The notes under the pieces: model-generated
Database searches by the model: none
Seen by the model: the letters and a program-made list of their open reading frames with translations, nothing else
What the model was told of the DNA's origin: nothing
Translations under genes and position numbers: made by a program
From: Pseudomonas sp. GV071
Lineage (GTDB): Bacteria; Pseudomonadota; Gammaproteobacteria; Pseudomonadales; Pseudomonadaceae
Direction of reading: 5' to 3'
Assembly: GCF_003050835.1 (NCBI RefSeq)
Contig: NZ_QAOJ01000017.1
Coordinates: 1-64,000, forward strand
Length of the DNA: 64,000 nucleotides
In this document: positions 1-8,066 of the stretch, in pieces
Layout of the letters: every line of letters begins with the position of its first letter
Position numbering within the stretch: the stretch's first letter is position 1

Positions 1-76
1 CTGCATGCGCAAGCTGCTAGTGATCCTGAACGCCATGCTCCGTGACCAGACCCATTTCGATGCGAATAAAGCTTGA
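1..76 (+). CDS. IS110-family transposase, C-terminal fragment (5' end outside window)
   Basis: The frame starting at base 2 reads 24 residues, CMRKLLVILNAMLRDQTH followed by FDANKA, and stops with TGA at 74-76. The string MRKLLxILNxMxRD is the familiar C-terminal end of IS110/IS1111 transposases (DEDD plus Transposase_20 domains). Only this tail lies in the window, so I cannot tell whether the element is intact to the left. IS110 enzymes recombine DNA guided by an RNA encoded in a non-coding end of the element, which makes the bases that follow worth attention. Identification rests on a short match, but the motif is characteristic. Confidence 0.75.
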   Translation, partial: CMRKLLVILNAMLRDQTHFDANKA

Positions 77-392
77 TTTGAAACACGGTTGCTCCCTACG
101 TCGTCGCTCCAGGGGCCGGGCTGAGGGCCATCCATGGCCCCATCCCTCTGCGCGGCTCCCGGCCGCTCCGACCCCTTACGCAACGACTCCGCTCGGCCTG
201 CGCTCAAGGGGCGGTAGATCAAGATCACAAGCCACGGCGCGGCGCTTGCGCGCCTTGTAGGTGGGGGCGGGCGGCGATTCGCTTTAGCCTCGAGCTTTTG
301 GTTGTTGTTGCAGGGCATAATTCTCGCCCTCGGGAACATCACCCGTTCCTCCCAGTCCAACCGCTCACTATTCCCCCGCTGAGGTTTTTCCG
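77..392. other. Non-coding region after the IS110 fragment, with strong hairpins
   Basis: No convincing gene is seen in these 316 bases. The first 180 bases are rich in inverted repeats: GGGCCAT/ATGGCCC at 125-140 lies inside an outer pair GGCCGGG (114-120) / CCCGGCC (158-164), and GGCGCG/CGCGCC occurs at 236-254. This is where the right end of an IS110/IS1111 element would be. In IS1111-type elements that end encodes the targeting RNA. The last about 60 bases hold the leader of the next gene, with GAGG eight bases before its ATG. Assignment as an IS end is inference. Confidence 0.4.
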
Positions 393-965
393 ATGTCTGC
401 TTCCCGTCGCCTGGTGTTGCTTGCTGCGTTGTCTGTGCTGAGTTGCCAGGCGTTTGCGTTCAATTTGAATGATGCGGCCAGCCTCTATTCGGCGAGCCAG
501 GGCGGTGGTGGTAACGATAAGTCGGCGGAGTTGTTGAGCAACCCGCAGAACCTGCAGTTGCTGGCGGCGCTCAAGCAGTTGAAGGTCACGCCGCAGCAGG
601 CGGTGGGTGGTACCGGGGCGATGTTGGGGTTGGCGAAGAATCAGTTGCCGAATAATGAGTACAGCCAGCTGACGCAAACCGTGCCGGGGCTTTCGAAGTT
701 TGAAGGAGCCAATGGGCTGGCACAGTTGGGGTCGTTGAGTGGGTTGCTGGGTAAGTCGGCCGGCAAACCGGTTAGCCCGGAAGCGACCGCGGCCGTTTCT
801 AATGTGAATAACCCGCAAGACTTGAGCGCAGCCTTCAGCGCGCTGGGCATGGACAGCGGCATGATCGGCCAATTCGCGCCGCTGCTGTTGCAGTACCTCG
901 GTCAGCAGGGTGTGGGTAACTCGCTGCTGGGTAACCTGGGCAGCTTGTGGACGCCAGCTAGCTGA
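393..965 (+). CDS. DUF2780 (VcgC/VcgE-like) secreted protein
   Basis: 190 residues with a clear Sec signal peptide (MSASRRLVLLAALSVLSC, cleavage around AFA-FN). The mature part is rich in Gln, Leu, Gly and Asn and carries the DUF2780 pattern (LLSNPQNLQLLAALKQLKVTPQQAVGGTGAML, split over about residues 48-80). The family is periplasmic or secreted and has no established biochemical role. GAGG is well placed before the ATG. The last 8 bases overlap the convergent acyltransferase gene. Family assignment is confident; function is unknown. Confidence 0.8.
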   Translation: MSASRRLVLLAALSVLSCQAFAFNLNDAASLYSASQGGGGNDKSAELLSNPQNLQLLAALKQLKVTPQQAVGGTGAMLGLAKNQLPNNEYSQLTQTVPGLSKFEGANGLAQLGSLSGLLGKSAGKPVSPEATAAVSNVNNPQDLSAAFSALGMDSGMIGQFAPLLLQYLGQQGVGNSLLGNLGSLWTPAS

Positions 966-1845
966 TCTCGGTTTTCATCGCGCTGAGGCGGGCGTCTTTT
1001 TCCGCCCAGCGCTCGGATATCCAGGTCTGCATATACACGCGAAATTGCGGGTCGTTCTGGTAGTCGCCTTGCCACAGCGCCGGGTCCATCGGCAGCGTCT
1101 GGATGTCCACCACCACCTTGGGCACGCGCCCGCAGAGCAAGTCCCAGAAGCCTGGAATGCGCTGTCCGGGGTAGAACACGGTGATGTCGAGGATCGCGTC
1201 CAGCTGTTCGCCCAGGCTGGCGAGGACGAACGCCACGCCGCCGGCTTTGGGTTTCAGCAGGTGTTTGTACGGTGATTGCTGTTCGGTCTGTTTGGCGGGA
1301 GTGCAGCGTGTGCCTTCGAGGTAATTCACTACGCTAACCGGCAGGTTGCGGAATTTTTCGCAGGCTTGTTGGGTAATCAGCAGGTCTTTGCCAGCCATCT
1401 CCGGGTGTTTGGCCAGGTAGGCCTTGGAATAACGTTTCATGAACGGGTAGTCCAGTGCCCACCAGGCCAAGCCCAGCAGCGGTACCCAGAGCAGTTCCTT
1501 TTTCAGAAAAAACTTGAAGAACGGCGCCTTGCGGTTGAAGGCCTGCATCAGTGCGGGAATGTCCACCCAGGACTGGTGGTTGCTGATCATTAGGTAGGAG
1601 CGGTCCATGCGCAGTTCATTGTCGCCACGGATTTCCCAGACGGTGGGCAGGCACAGGGCGAAGATGAACTTGTCGATGTCCGACCAGGTTTCGGCAATCC
1701 ACACCACCCCGGCGGAGCAGGCCGCGCGCAGCTTGCCTGGCAGAACCAGCTTGAGCAGGGCAAGAATCATCAACGGACCGATCAACACCAATGTGTTGAG
1801 CAAAAGCAGCAAGGCGACGGTCATACCGGTGAGCAAACGGCGCAT
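958..1845 (-). CDS. YihG-like 1-acyl-sn-glycerol-3-phosphate acyltransferase family protein
   Basis: 295-residue inner-membrane acyltransferase of the PlsC superfamily. An N-terminal hydrophobic stretch (residues about 5-35) is followed by the catalytic HX4D motif in SNHQSWVDIPAL and the EGTR-type phosphate-binding motif in YLEGTRCTP. The segments WVPLLGLAWWALDYPFMKRYSKAYL and KHPEMAGKD match E. coli YihG, an acyltransferase acting on phospholipid precursors. The start has GGAG five bases upstream. It is transcribed alone and converges on the DUF2780 gene with an 8-base overlap. The exact acyl acceptor cannot be read from sequence. Confidence 0.85.
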   Translation of the reverse strand: MRRLLTGMTVALLLLLNTLVLIGPLMILALLKLVLPGKLRAACSAGVVWIAETWSDIDKFIFALCLPTVWEIRGDNELRMDRSYLMISNHQSWVDIPALMQAFNRKAPFFKFFLKKELLWVPLLGLAWWALDYPFMKRYSKAYLAKHPEMAGKDLLITQQACEKFRNLPVSVVNYLEGTRCTPAKQTEQQSPYKHLLKPKAGGVAFVLASLGEQLDAILDITVFYPGQRIPGFWDLLCGRVPKVVVDIQTLPMDPALWQGDYQNDPQFRVYMQTWISERWAEKDARLSAMKTEIS

Positions 1846-2022
1846 GTAGGCTCCTAACTAGGCGCAGGCGGCCAATGATAATCAGGCCTGGCGGGCCTTC
1901 CAAGTCGCTGGCTGGAAGTTTGGCCGACACAGTGTTTTGCATCACCGGCTACATTTTCTTCACCCGATTCCCTGTATGAAGGGGGCACGTTCAGCCCCAT
2001 AACGACTGGAGTGACCTATTCC

Positions 2023-2523
2023 GTGAAATCTTTTCTTGCCGTGCTGGCGCTTGTTGCGCTGCCTGTTCTCGCCGCCGAACCAACCGTTTACGGCCGCTAC
2101 GAATACATAAAACTGCCCGAGCTCGATCAAACCTTCAAAGCCAAGATGGACACCGGCGCACTGACCGCCTCGCTGTCGGCCAAGGACATCGAACTGTTCA
2201 AAAAAGATGGCGATGACTGGGTACGTTTCCGCCTCGCCACTAAAGACGCCAGCGACAAGGTGTACGAGCACAAAGTGGCGCGCGTGAGCAAAATCAAAAG
2301 CCGTTCCGACGAGGAAGACGGCGAAGAGGGCGCCTCGGTGGCCAAACGCCCGGTGGTGGCCATGCGCATGTGCATGGATGGGGTCAGCCGCATCATCGAG
2401 GTCAACCTGACCGACCGCAGCAGCTTCAACTACCCGCTGTTGATCGGTGCCAAAGCCCTGCGTGAGTTCGACGCCGCGGTAAACCCGGCACGGCGTTTCA
2501 CGGCTGGCCAGCCGAAGTGCTGA
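2023..2523 (+). CDS. Periplasmic retropepsin-like protein, 'ATP-dependent zinc protease' family (PF05618)
   Basis: About 166 residues from the GTG at 2023 (GGAG ends 11 bases upstream); an in-frame GTG at 2011 is less likely because it overlaps that site. An N-terminal signal peptide (MKSFLAVLALVALPVLAAEP) indicates export. The segment KMDTGALTASLSA carries a DTGA motif like the active site of retropepsin aspartic proteases, and PLLIGAKALREF near the C-terminus fits the same fold. The family is commonly labelled a zinc protease, but I see no HEXXH. A proteolytic role in the envelope is inference. The gene is followed immediately by half of a REP-like hairpin. Confidence 0.75.
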   Translation: MKSFLAVLALVALPVLAAEPTVYGRYEYIKLPELDQTFKAKMDTGALTASLSAKDIELFKKDGDDWVRFRLATKDASDKVYEHKVARVSKIKSRSDEEDGEEGASVAKRPVVAMRMCMDGVSRIIEVNLTDRSSFNYPLLIGAKALREFDAAVNPARRFTAGQPKC

Positions 2524-2530
2524 TTGGTCC

Positions 2531-2557
2531 GTTGGGTTGAGCGCAGCGAAGCCCAAC
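2531..2557. repeat. REP-like hairpin, family A (single copy)
   Basis: GTTGGGTTGAGCGCAGCG plus AAGCCCAAC can fold through GTTGGG.../...CCCAAC. It is one unit of the dimeric repeat seen at 15724-15797 and 26598-26673. It sits 8 bases after the preceding stop codon. Confidence 0.75.
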
Positions 2558-2618
2558 AAACCGCAACGACGTACCCGTGTTAGATTCTGCGCCTTGCCCT
2601 TCATGTTGCAGGACGCAC

Positions 2619-3299
2619 ATGCCGACCATTCTGCTGGTCGAGGATGAAGCCTCGATCGCCGACACTCTGATCTATGCCCTGCAAAGCGAGGGCTACAGCA
2701 CGCACTGGCTGACCCTGGCCGGTGAGGCGCTGGCCTATCAGCAAACCACTCCCGCCGACCTGTTGATTCTTGACGTCGGCCTGCCCGATATGACCGGCTT
2801 CGAGGCGTGCAAACAACTGCGGCGTTTTTCCGAGGTGCCGGTGATTTTTCTCACCGCGCGCAATGCCGAGATCGACCGCGTGGTGGGCCTGGAAATCGGT
2901 GCCGATGACTACGTGACCAAGCCCTTCAGCCCCCGTGAGGTGGCGGCTCGGGTCAAGGCCATTCTCAAACGCATGCAGCCGCGTGCCGTGCTGCCAGCAG
3001 CGCTCGCACCTGCGGTGTTTGCCGTGGATGCCGAGCGCTTCCAGATTCACTACCACGGCCAGCTGCTGAGCCTCACCCGCCACGAATTCCGTCTGTTGCA
3101 CACCCTGTTGGCTCAACCGCAGCGGGTGTTCAGCCGCGAGCAGTTGCTGGACGCCGCCGGGGTACCTGCCGAGGCCGGTTACGAGCGCAATATCGACAGC
3201 CACATCAAGAGCCTGCGCGCCAAACTGCGCCAGGTCCTGGCCACGGCCGAACCGATCCAGACCCATCGTGGCCTGGGTTACAGCATCAAGGCCGACTGA
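2619..3299 (+). CDS. creB: Two-component response regulator CreB
   Basis: 226-residue OmpR/PhoB-type regulator starting MPTILLVEDEASIADTL. The receiver domain (1-120) has the acidic pocket ED, the phospho-acceptor Asp in LLILDVGLPDM and the conserved Lys in TKPFSP. The C-terminal winged-helix domain (about 130-226) contains LTRHEFRLLHTLL and ends with RGLGYSIKAD. It is followed by the cognate kinase with a TGATG overlap at 3297-3301. In Pseudomonas, CreBC responds to cell-wall stress linked to PBP4 inhibition and activates creD. I chose the ATG at 2619 because it begins exactly at the receiver domain. Confidence 0.93.
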   Translation: MPTILLVEDEASIADTLIYALQSEGYSTHWLTLAGEALAYQQTTPADLLILDVGLPDMTGFEACKQLRRFSEVPVIFLTARNAEIDRVVGLEIGADDYVTKPFSPREVAARVKAILKRMQPRAVLPAALAPAVFAVDAERFQIHYHGQLLSLTRHEFRLLHTLLAQPQRVFSREQLLDAAGVPAEAGYERNIDSHIKSLRAKLRQVLATAEPIQTHRGLGYSIKAD

Positions 3300-4726
3300 T
3301 GCCACTCGGGATCCGGATCTTCCTTGTCTACTTCGTGTTCGTCGGTTTGTCTGGCTGGTTTGTGCTGAGCACGGTGATGGACGAAGTGCGCCCCGGCGTG
3401 CGCCAGACCACTGAAGAAACCCTGGTGGACACCGCCAACTTGCTCGCCGAGTTGCTGCGCGATGACTTGCGCAGCGGGCGCCTGGATCAGGCCCATTGGC
3501 AGGAGCGTTTTCAGGCCTACGGTCAGCGCCAGCCGCTGGCGCAGATCTGGGGCATGACCAAAAGTGAAGTCAGCCACCGTATCTACGTCACCGATGCCCA
3601 GGGCAAAGTCGTAGTGGATTCCAGCGGCGAAGCGGTCGGCCAGGATTATTCGCGCTGGAACGATGTGTACCTGACCCTGCGCGGTGAGTACGGCGCGCGC
3701 TCCACCCGCGAAGTGCCAGACGACCCGGAAACCTCGGTGATGTACGTGGCCGCGCCGATCAAGGAAAACGGCAAGATCATCGGCGTGATTTCGGTGAGTA
3801 AGCCGAGCCGCACCTTGCAGCCCTATATCGAGCGCTCGCAGATGCGCCTGGCCTGGTTTGGCGCCGGGTTGATGTTTCTCGGTTTGCTCGCAGGCGGCTT
3901 GTTGTCGTGGTGGCTGAGCGCTTCGCTACGGCGCCTCACCGACTATGCCCAGGCGGTGTCGGCAGGTGAGCGCAGCCCATTGCCGGCGTTGCAGGGCGGG
4001 GAGCTGAAGCAACTGGCCGAAGCCCTTGAGCACATGCGCAGTGAGCTGGAGGGCAAGGCCTACGTCGAGCGTTACGTGCACACCCTGACCCACGAATTGA
4101 AAAGCCCACTGGCGGCGATTCGCGGTGCTGCGGAGTTACTCGAAGGCGAGATGCCCAGCGAGCAGCGCCAGCGTTTCGTCGGCAATATCCAGACCGAAAG
4201 TGCGCGCCTGCAACGGCTGATCGAGCGCCTGCTCAACCTGGCGCTGGTGGAACAACGTCAGGGTCTGGACGAACGCGTGCCGCTGCCGCTGCGGGCGCTG
4301 GTCGACGAGCAACTGCAGGCCCAGGCCGCGCGGATTCACAGCAGCCAATTGCAGGTGGTCAACCAGGTGCCGGTGGAGGTGCAGGTGCATGGCGAGCGGT
4401 TTTTGTTGCAACAGGCGCTGGCCAACCTGCTGGATAACGCCCTGGATTTCACCCCGGCGGGCGGTGAGTTGCGCTTTAGCGTTGAGCGTCACGACGACCT
4501 GCTGACCCTCAGCGTATTCAACCAGTGCGCGCCGATTCCGGACTACGCCCTGGCCCGTCTGACTGAGCGTTTCTACTCCCTGCCGCGCCCCGGCAGTGGG
4601 CGCAAGAGCACGGGGCTTGGCCTCAACTTCGTGCAGGAAGTGGCCAGCCTGCATGGCGGTGCTATAACAATTGGCAACGTTGCGGGTGGCGTCGAGGTGC
4701 GCTTGAGCCTGCCGCTGGTGCACTAG
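3299..4726 (+). CDS. creC: Sensor histidine kinase CreC
   Basis: 475-residue inner-membrane kinase. TM1 is near residues 5-25, followed by a periplasmic sensor region (about 30-185) with the CreC-like stretch YVTDAQGKVVVDSSG. TM2 is near 185-205, then a HAMP linker. The HisKA phospho-acceptor is in YVHTLTHELKSPLAAIRGA. The ATPase domain has the N box NLLDNALDFTP and the G box STGLGLNFV. Its ATG overlaps the creB stop, so translation is coupled. Length matches known CreC proteins. It phosphorylates CreB in response to peptidoglycan perturbation, according to work on the family. Confidence 0.93.
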   Translation: MPLGIRIFLVYFVFVGLSGWFVLSTVMDEVRPGVRQTTEETLVDTANLLAELLRDDLRSGRLDQAHWQERFQAYGQRQPLAQIWGMTKSEVSHRIYVTDAQGKVVVDSSGEAVGQDYSRWNDVYLTLRGEYGARSTREVPDDPETSVMYVAAPIKENGKIIGVISVSKPSRTLQPYIERSQMRLAWFGAGLMFLGLLAGGLLSWWLSASLRRLTDYAQAVSAGERSPLPALQGGELKQLAEALEHMRSELEGKAYVERYVHTLTHELKSPLAAIRGAAELLEGEMPSEQRQRFVGNIQTESARLQRLIERLLNLALVEQRQGLDERVPLPLRALVDEQLQAQAARIHSSQLQVVNQVPVEVQVHGERFLLQQALANLLDNALDFTPAGGELRFSVERHDDLLTLSVFNQCAPIPDYALARLTERFYSLPRPGSGRKSTGLGLNFVQEVASLHGGAITIGNVAGGVEVRLSLPLVH

Positions 4727-4876
4727 CAGAGGCCGTTTTCAGCGCTGTAACCGCTCTGCAAAGCGGCTTCAATAGGCTCAGCAGCGCTGCGTTGGCCCCG
4801 TGAGCCGGCGCAGTTGGCACTAAACGTGATAGCCACCGTGGGCAGCGACTACAAAAAAAGCCGAAGGAGTCAGGGT

Positions 4877-5308
4877 ATGAAAACCGTTGCGGAAATCCTC
4901 AAAGCGAAAACCCGGAACAGCATTTTCAGCGTCAGCCCCGATACCTCGGTGCTCGAGGCGGTAAAGCTGATGGGCGAACTGGGCATCGGCGCCTTGCTGG
5001 TGACCGAGCTCGGCGAGCTGGTGGGCATCGTCAGCGAGCGCGACTACGTGCGCAAGATCGCCATGCTCGAACGCGACTCGTCGGCCAAGGTCAGCGAAAT
5101 CATGACCGCCAAGGTCATCACCGTCAGCCCCAAGGAAGGCAACCGCCACTGCATGCAACTGATGACCGACGGCCACCTGCGCCACTTGCCGGTGCTCGAA
5201 GACGGCAAAGTGATCGGCCTGCTGTCCATCGGTGACCTGGTGAAAGACATCATCTCCGAGCAGGAGAGTTTGATTAATCACCTGGAGCAGTACATTCGCG
5301 GCGAGTAG
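4877..5308 (+). CDS. CBS-domain pair protein
   Basis: 143 residues starting MKTVAEILKAKTRNSIFS; GAAGGAG lies 7 bases before the ATG. Two CBS motifs fill the protein: residues 10-65 (VSPDTSVLEAVKLMGELGIGALLV) and 75-135 (MTAKVITVSPKEG, then LRHLPVLEDGKVIGLLSIGDLV). Stand-alone CBS pairs bind adenosine nucleotides and regulate partners, but the partner here is unknown. The gene sits between creC and creD, 150 bases after creC, and is followed by a hairpin repeat that may terminate it. It is therefore probably its own transcription unit. Confidence 0.88.
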   Translation: MKTVAEILKAKTRNSIFSVSPDTSVLEAVKLMGELGIGALLVTELGELVGIVSERDYVRKIAMLERDSSAKVSEIMTAKVITVSPKEGNRHCMQLMTDGHLRHLPVLEDGKVIGLLSIGDLVKDIISEQESLINHLEQYIRGE

Positions 5309-5334
5309 GCGTAACGGCCGGCCCTCTCCCCCGG

Positions 5335-5358
5335 CCCTCTCCCGCAGGCGGGAGAGGG
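5335..5358 (+). repeat. Hairpin repeat, family C (CCCTCTCCCGC/GCGGGAGAGGG), possible terminator
   Basis: CCCTCTCCCGC, two bases, GCGGGAGAGGG form a near-perfect stem followed by GCTTTTAT. Related copies occur at 18411-18450 and 47696-47724. Its position just after the CBS gene suggests terminator use. Confidence 0.7.
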
Positions 5359-5458
5359 GCTTTTATCGTGCCTCCACACACTCTCCATATTCCCCCCATA
5401 AAACCCCCACCCTCACTCCCCACACTCTCTCCATCCCAACCACATGGAGAGCACCGCG

Positions 5459-6838
5459 ATGAATCGCAGCCTGGGCATCAAACTCGGGGCCATCGGCCTT
5501 CTGATCGTACTGTTGTTAATTCCCTTGTTAATGATCGACGGCCTGATCGGCGAGCGGCAGTCGGCGCGCAATGGCGTGCTCGACAACATCGCCCGCAGTT
5601 CCAGCTACAGCCAGCAGATCACCGGGCCGATTCTGGTGGTGCCGTATCGGCAAAAAATCCGCGAATGGAAAGTCGCGGAGAAAACCGGTGTGCGTTATCA
5701 GGAAGAGCACACGGTCAGCAGCCGCTTCTACGTGTTGCCGGAAAGCTTCAGCCTCAACGGCGAAGTCGGCACCGAGCTGCGCGCCCGGGGCATTTACCAG
5801 GCGCGTCTGTTCAAGAGTGACAACCAGATCAGCGGCCACTTCGAAGTGCCGGCCAACTACGGCATCACCGAAGACCTCGCCGACTACCAATTCGACGAGC
5901 CCTTCCTGGCCGTCGGCATCAGCGACATCCGTGGCATCAACAACGCCCTCAAGCTCGACCTCAACGGCCAGTCGCTGGACTTCGAACCGGGCTTTGGCGA
6001 CGACATGCTGGCCAACGGCGTGCATGCCCCGCTGGGTAACGTCGACAGCACCAAACTGATGAAGCTCAACTACGCCTTCAACCTGAAACTGCAGGGCACC
6101 TCCAGCTTCAGCGTGGTGCCGGTGGGCCGAGACAGCCAGGTGCAACTGCACTCCGACTGGCCACACCCAAGCTTCATGGGCGAGTTCCTGCCGACCGAAC
6201 GGGAGATCAACGAACAGGGTTTCACGGCTAATTGGCAGACCAGTTTTTTCGCCACCAACATGGAGCAGGTGCTGCGTGACTGCGTGAACAACAGCGGCTG
6301 TAGCAGCTTCGATGCGCGCAGCTTTGGTGTGAGTTTCGTCGACCCGGTGGACCAGTACCTGAAGACCGACCGCGCGATCAAATACGCCATGTTGTTTATC
6401 GCCCTGACCTTCGCCGGCTTCTTCCTGATGGAAGTGCTCAAACGCCTGCAAGTGCACCCGGTGCAGTACGGCCTGGTGGGCCTGGCGCTGGCGCTGTTCT
6501 ACCTGCTGTTGTTGTCATTGTCCGAACACCTGGAGTTCGCCCTGGCCTACGCCGCTTCGGCCACCGCCTGTGTGGCGCTGGTGGGCTTCTACGTCTGCCA
6601 TGTGCTGCACAGCTGGCTGCGCGGCGCGGGTTTTACCCTGGGATTGGCCGGGCTGTATGGCGTGCTCTACGTGTTGCTCAGCGCCGAGGATTACGCGCTG
6701 CTGATGGGCTCGTTGCTGGTGTTCGGCCTACTCGCCTGCGTGATGCTGCTGACCCGCAAACTGGACTGGTATGGCGTGGGTAAGGCACCCGCTCCCGAAC
6801 CACACCTGACCCTCGAACCCGGTTTGCTGGGGGAGTGA
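5459..6838 (+). CDS. creD: Inner membrane protein CreD
   Basis: 459 residues beginning MNRSLGIKLGAIGLLIVLLL; the GGAGAG nine bases upstream favours this ATG over the one at 5444. There is one N-terminal TM (about 9-27), then a long periplasmic domain to about residue 300, then a cluster of TMs from about 305 to 435 (YAMLFIALTFAGFF and following). This layout is that of CreD/CET inner-membrane proteins. CreD is the main effector induced by CreBC and affects beta-lactam response and envelope integrity. The stop overlaps the next ATG (GTGATG), so the small membrane gene downstream is likely cotranscribed. Confidence 0.92.
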   Translation: MNRSLGIKLGAIGLLIVLLLIPLLMIDGLIGERQSARNGVLDNIARSSSYSQQITGPILVVPYRQKIREWKVAEKTGVRYQEEHTVSSRFYVLPESFSLNGEVGTELRARGIYQARLFKSDNQISGHFEVPANYGITEDLADYQFDEPFLAVGISDIRGINNALKLDLNGQSLDFEPGFGDDMLANGVHAPLGNVDSTKLMKLNYAFNLKLQGTSSFSVVPVGRDSQVQLHSDWPHPSFMGEFLPTEREINEQGFTANWQTSFFATNMEQVLRDCVNNSGCSSFDARSFGVSFVDPVDQYLKTDRAIKYAMLFIALTFAGFFLMEVLKRLQVHPVQYGLVGLALALFYLLLLSLSEHLEFALAYAASATACVALVGFYVCHVLHSWLRGAGFTLGLAGLYGVLYVLLSAEDYALLMGSLLVFGLLACVMLLTRKLDWYGVGKAPAPEPHLTLEPGLLGE

Positions 6839-7146
6839 TGGCCATGCGTATCGTCTTGCAACTGGTTGCGTGCCTGGCCCTGGGTATGTTCGTCGCGCTG
6901 CTGATTCTGGCCGGGCTGATGTTTGCCCAGCAGTTCGAAGTGATCAACCTGATCGTGGTCACCGGTAAACCACTGGCGCACCTGGCGCTGGTGGTGTTGC
7001 CGGACGCCTTCTGGGACAGCGTGACCGGCGCCACCGATGCCGCTAACAACGATAGCGTGCGCTCGTTTTTGCAGATGACCGCGGCCATCGGCCAGATCGC
7101 CCTGCTGGTCGGCGCCGGGCTGTTTCGCGTGAGTCTGGAGGAATGA
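6838..7146 (+). CDS. Small membrane protein downstream of creD
   Basis: About 100-102 residues; the start is either ATG 6838, overlapping the creD stop, or ATG 6844, which has GGAG eight bases before it. Three hydrophobic helices are visible: 5-30 (VACLALGMFVALLILAGLMFA), 38-58, and a last one (about 78-96) near the C-terminus (IGQIALLVGAGLF). I recognise no domain. Coupling to creD suggests membership of the CreBC regulon; this is inference. PAO1 also has a small uncharacterised gene after creD, as I recall. Confidence 0.75.
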   Translation: MAMRIVLQLVACLALGMFVALLILAGLMFAQQFEVINLIVVTGKPLAHLALVVLPDAFWDSVTGATDAANNDSVRSFLQMTAAIGQIALLVGAGLFRVSLEE

Positions 7147-7220
7147 GCGGGCATGTCGGGTTGCGCGAAGACACGCGCATCGGCGAACGCCTGGCCCGGC
7201 GCATCGCCTTGCTCTTTGTC

Positions 7221-7278
7221 GGATGTGCTGCGCGCACCGGCCTCTACCGCATCGTCAGTCGGTGCGCGCAGCACACCC
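7221..7278. repeat. Inverted repeat with 19-base arms
   Basis: Arm 7221-7239 (GGATGTGCTGCGCGCACCG) is the reverse complement, with one mismatch, of 7260-7278. The arms are separated by 20 bases. It lies between two small genes and resembles a dimeric REP element. No second copy is seen in the window. Confidence 0.75.
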
Positions 7279-7294
7279 TACGGGGGATTGCGCC

Positions 7295-7561
7295 ATGGCG
7301 ACGTTGATGCAGCGCAGCGGCCAGAGGTTTATCGGCCTGATGTGCGGAACCACGCTGGGTTACTGCGTGGAGGTCCTGCTGGGTCTGGTGATCGCCTCCT
7401 GGCCCTTCAATCCGCTGTTCACCTCGCTGGCGGTGATTAGCATGGTGCTGCAGGCCAGCTACTGGCAGCGGATGTACAGGGAACCCGGGCTGATGCGCCA
7501 GGGCATGGTGGGCGGGCTGATGTTGATGGGGGCGCTATGGCTGTTTTACTTCCACGTGTGA
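7295..7561 (+). CDS. Small hypothetical membrane protein
   Basis: 88 residues from ATG 7295 (GGGGGA eight bases before), starting MATLMQRSGQRFIGLMCGTT. Three hydrophobic segments can be drawn (about 14-36, 42-58 and 68-86). No known domain is recognised. It overlaps the next gene by about 25 bases, or by 4 if that gene starts at its GTG. This points to a cotranscribed pair. The frame before the ATG is the inverted repeat and reads as non-coding, so I did not extend the gene. Confidence 0.6.
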   Translation: MATLMQRSGQRFIGLMCGTTLGYCVEVLLGLVIASWPFNPLFTSLAVISMVLQASYWQRMYREPGLMRQGMVGGLMLMGALWLFYFHV

Positions 7562-8064
7562 GCCCCTGGCGCCGAACCCTGCGGGTGCTGCAGTTTCTTG
7601 CGGTGCTGTGGTGCTCGCTGATGCTCGGTCTGTACCTGAGCTACAAGGTGGTTGAACGGCAGTGGATGATCAGGTCGCTACCGGCGGCCATCGAGCCGCG
7701 CGGGGTGGTGTTGTTGGCGGACGACGGTGGTTTTCGCGAGAGCTGTGGCGCGGCGGTTTTTCGCCTCAGTGGCGACACCGCGCAGCGGCTGCAGGAGCAT
7801 GGTTTGCAGTACCTCGAACAGGCCCTCCAGGCGCGTCGCAACAACGACCGCTACGGCCACTTCGAACAATGGCAGCAGACGCCTCTCGATATCGATGTGG
7901 ATGAGGGCTTGATCGGGCTGAGTTGTGCAGAACCTGACAAAGACTTGCAGCGGCGTATTTACCAAGCCGCAGGCCGCCCTGGTTCGTTCTACGCGAAGAA
8001 AGACGACGGCCTGTTGCTGGTGTTGCCCAGCGAAGGCCTGATCATGTTTGGCTACAGCGGCTGA
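7537..8064 (+). CDS. Hypothetical single-pass membrane protein
   Basis: 175 residues from ATG 7537; a GTG at 7558 would give a shorter overlap with the preceding gene. There is one TM at about residues 15-37 (VLQFLAVLWCSLMLGLYLSY), then an extracytoplasmic domain of about 135 residues with two cysteines (ESCGAAVF and GLSCAEPD) that could form a disulfide. No family is recognised. The coupled arrangement with the preceding small membrane protein suggests a joint envelope role, which is inference. Confidence 0.7.
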   Translation: MAVLLPRVSPWRRTLRVLQFLAVLWCSLMLGLYLSYKVVERQWMIRSLPAAIEPRGVVLLADDGGFRESCGAAVFRLSGDTAQRLQEHGLQYLEQALQARRNNDRYGHFEQWQQTPLDIDVDEGLIGLSCAEPDKDLQRRIYQAAGRPGSFYAKKDDGLLLVLPSEGLIMFGYSG

Positions 8065-8066
8065 AA

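Noticed and set aside
5359..5458. Search for a CreB box (TTCAC-N6-TTCAC) before creD
   Set aside because: Only a weak CCTCAC...CCACAC resemblance; not reported as a site.
7153..7440. 95-codon frame across the inverted repeat after the creD operon
   Set aside because: It reads through the hairpin repeat, has no ribosome site, and overlaps a better frame starting at 7295.
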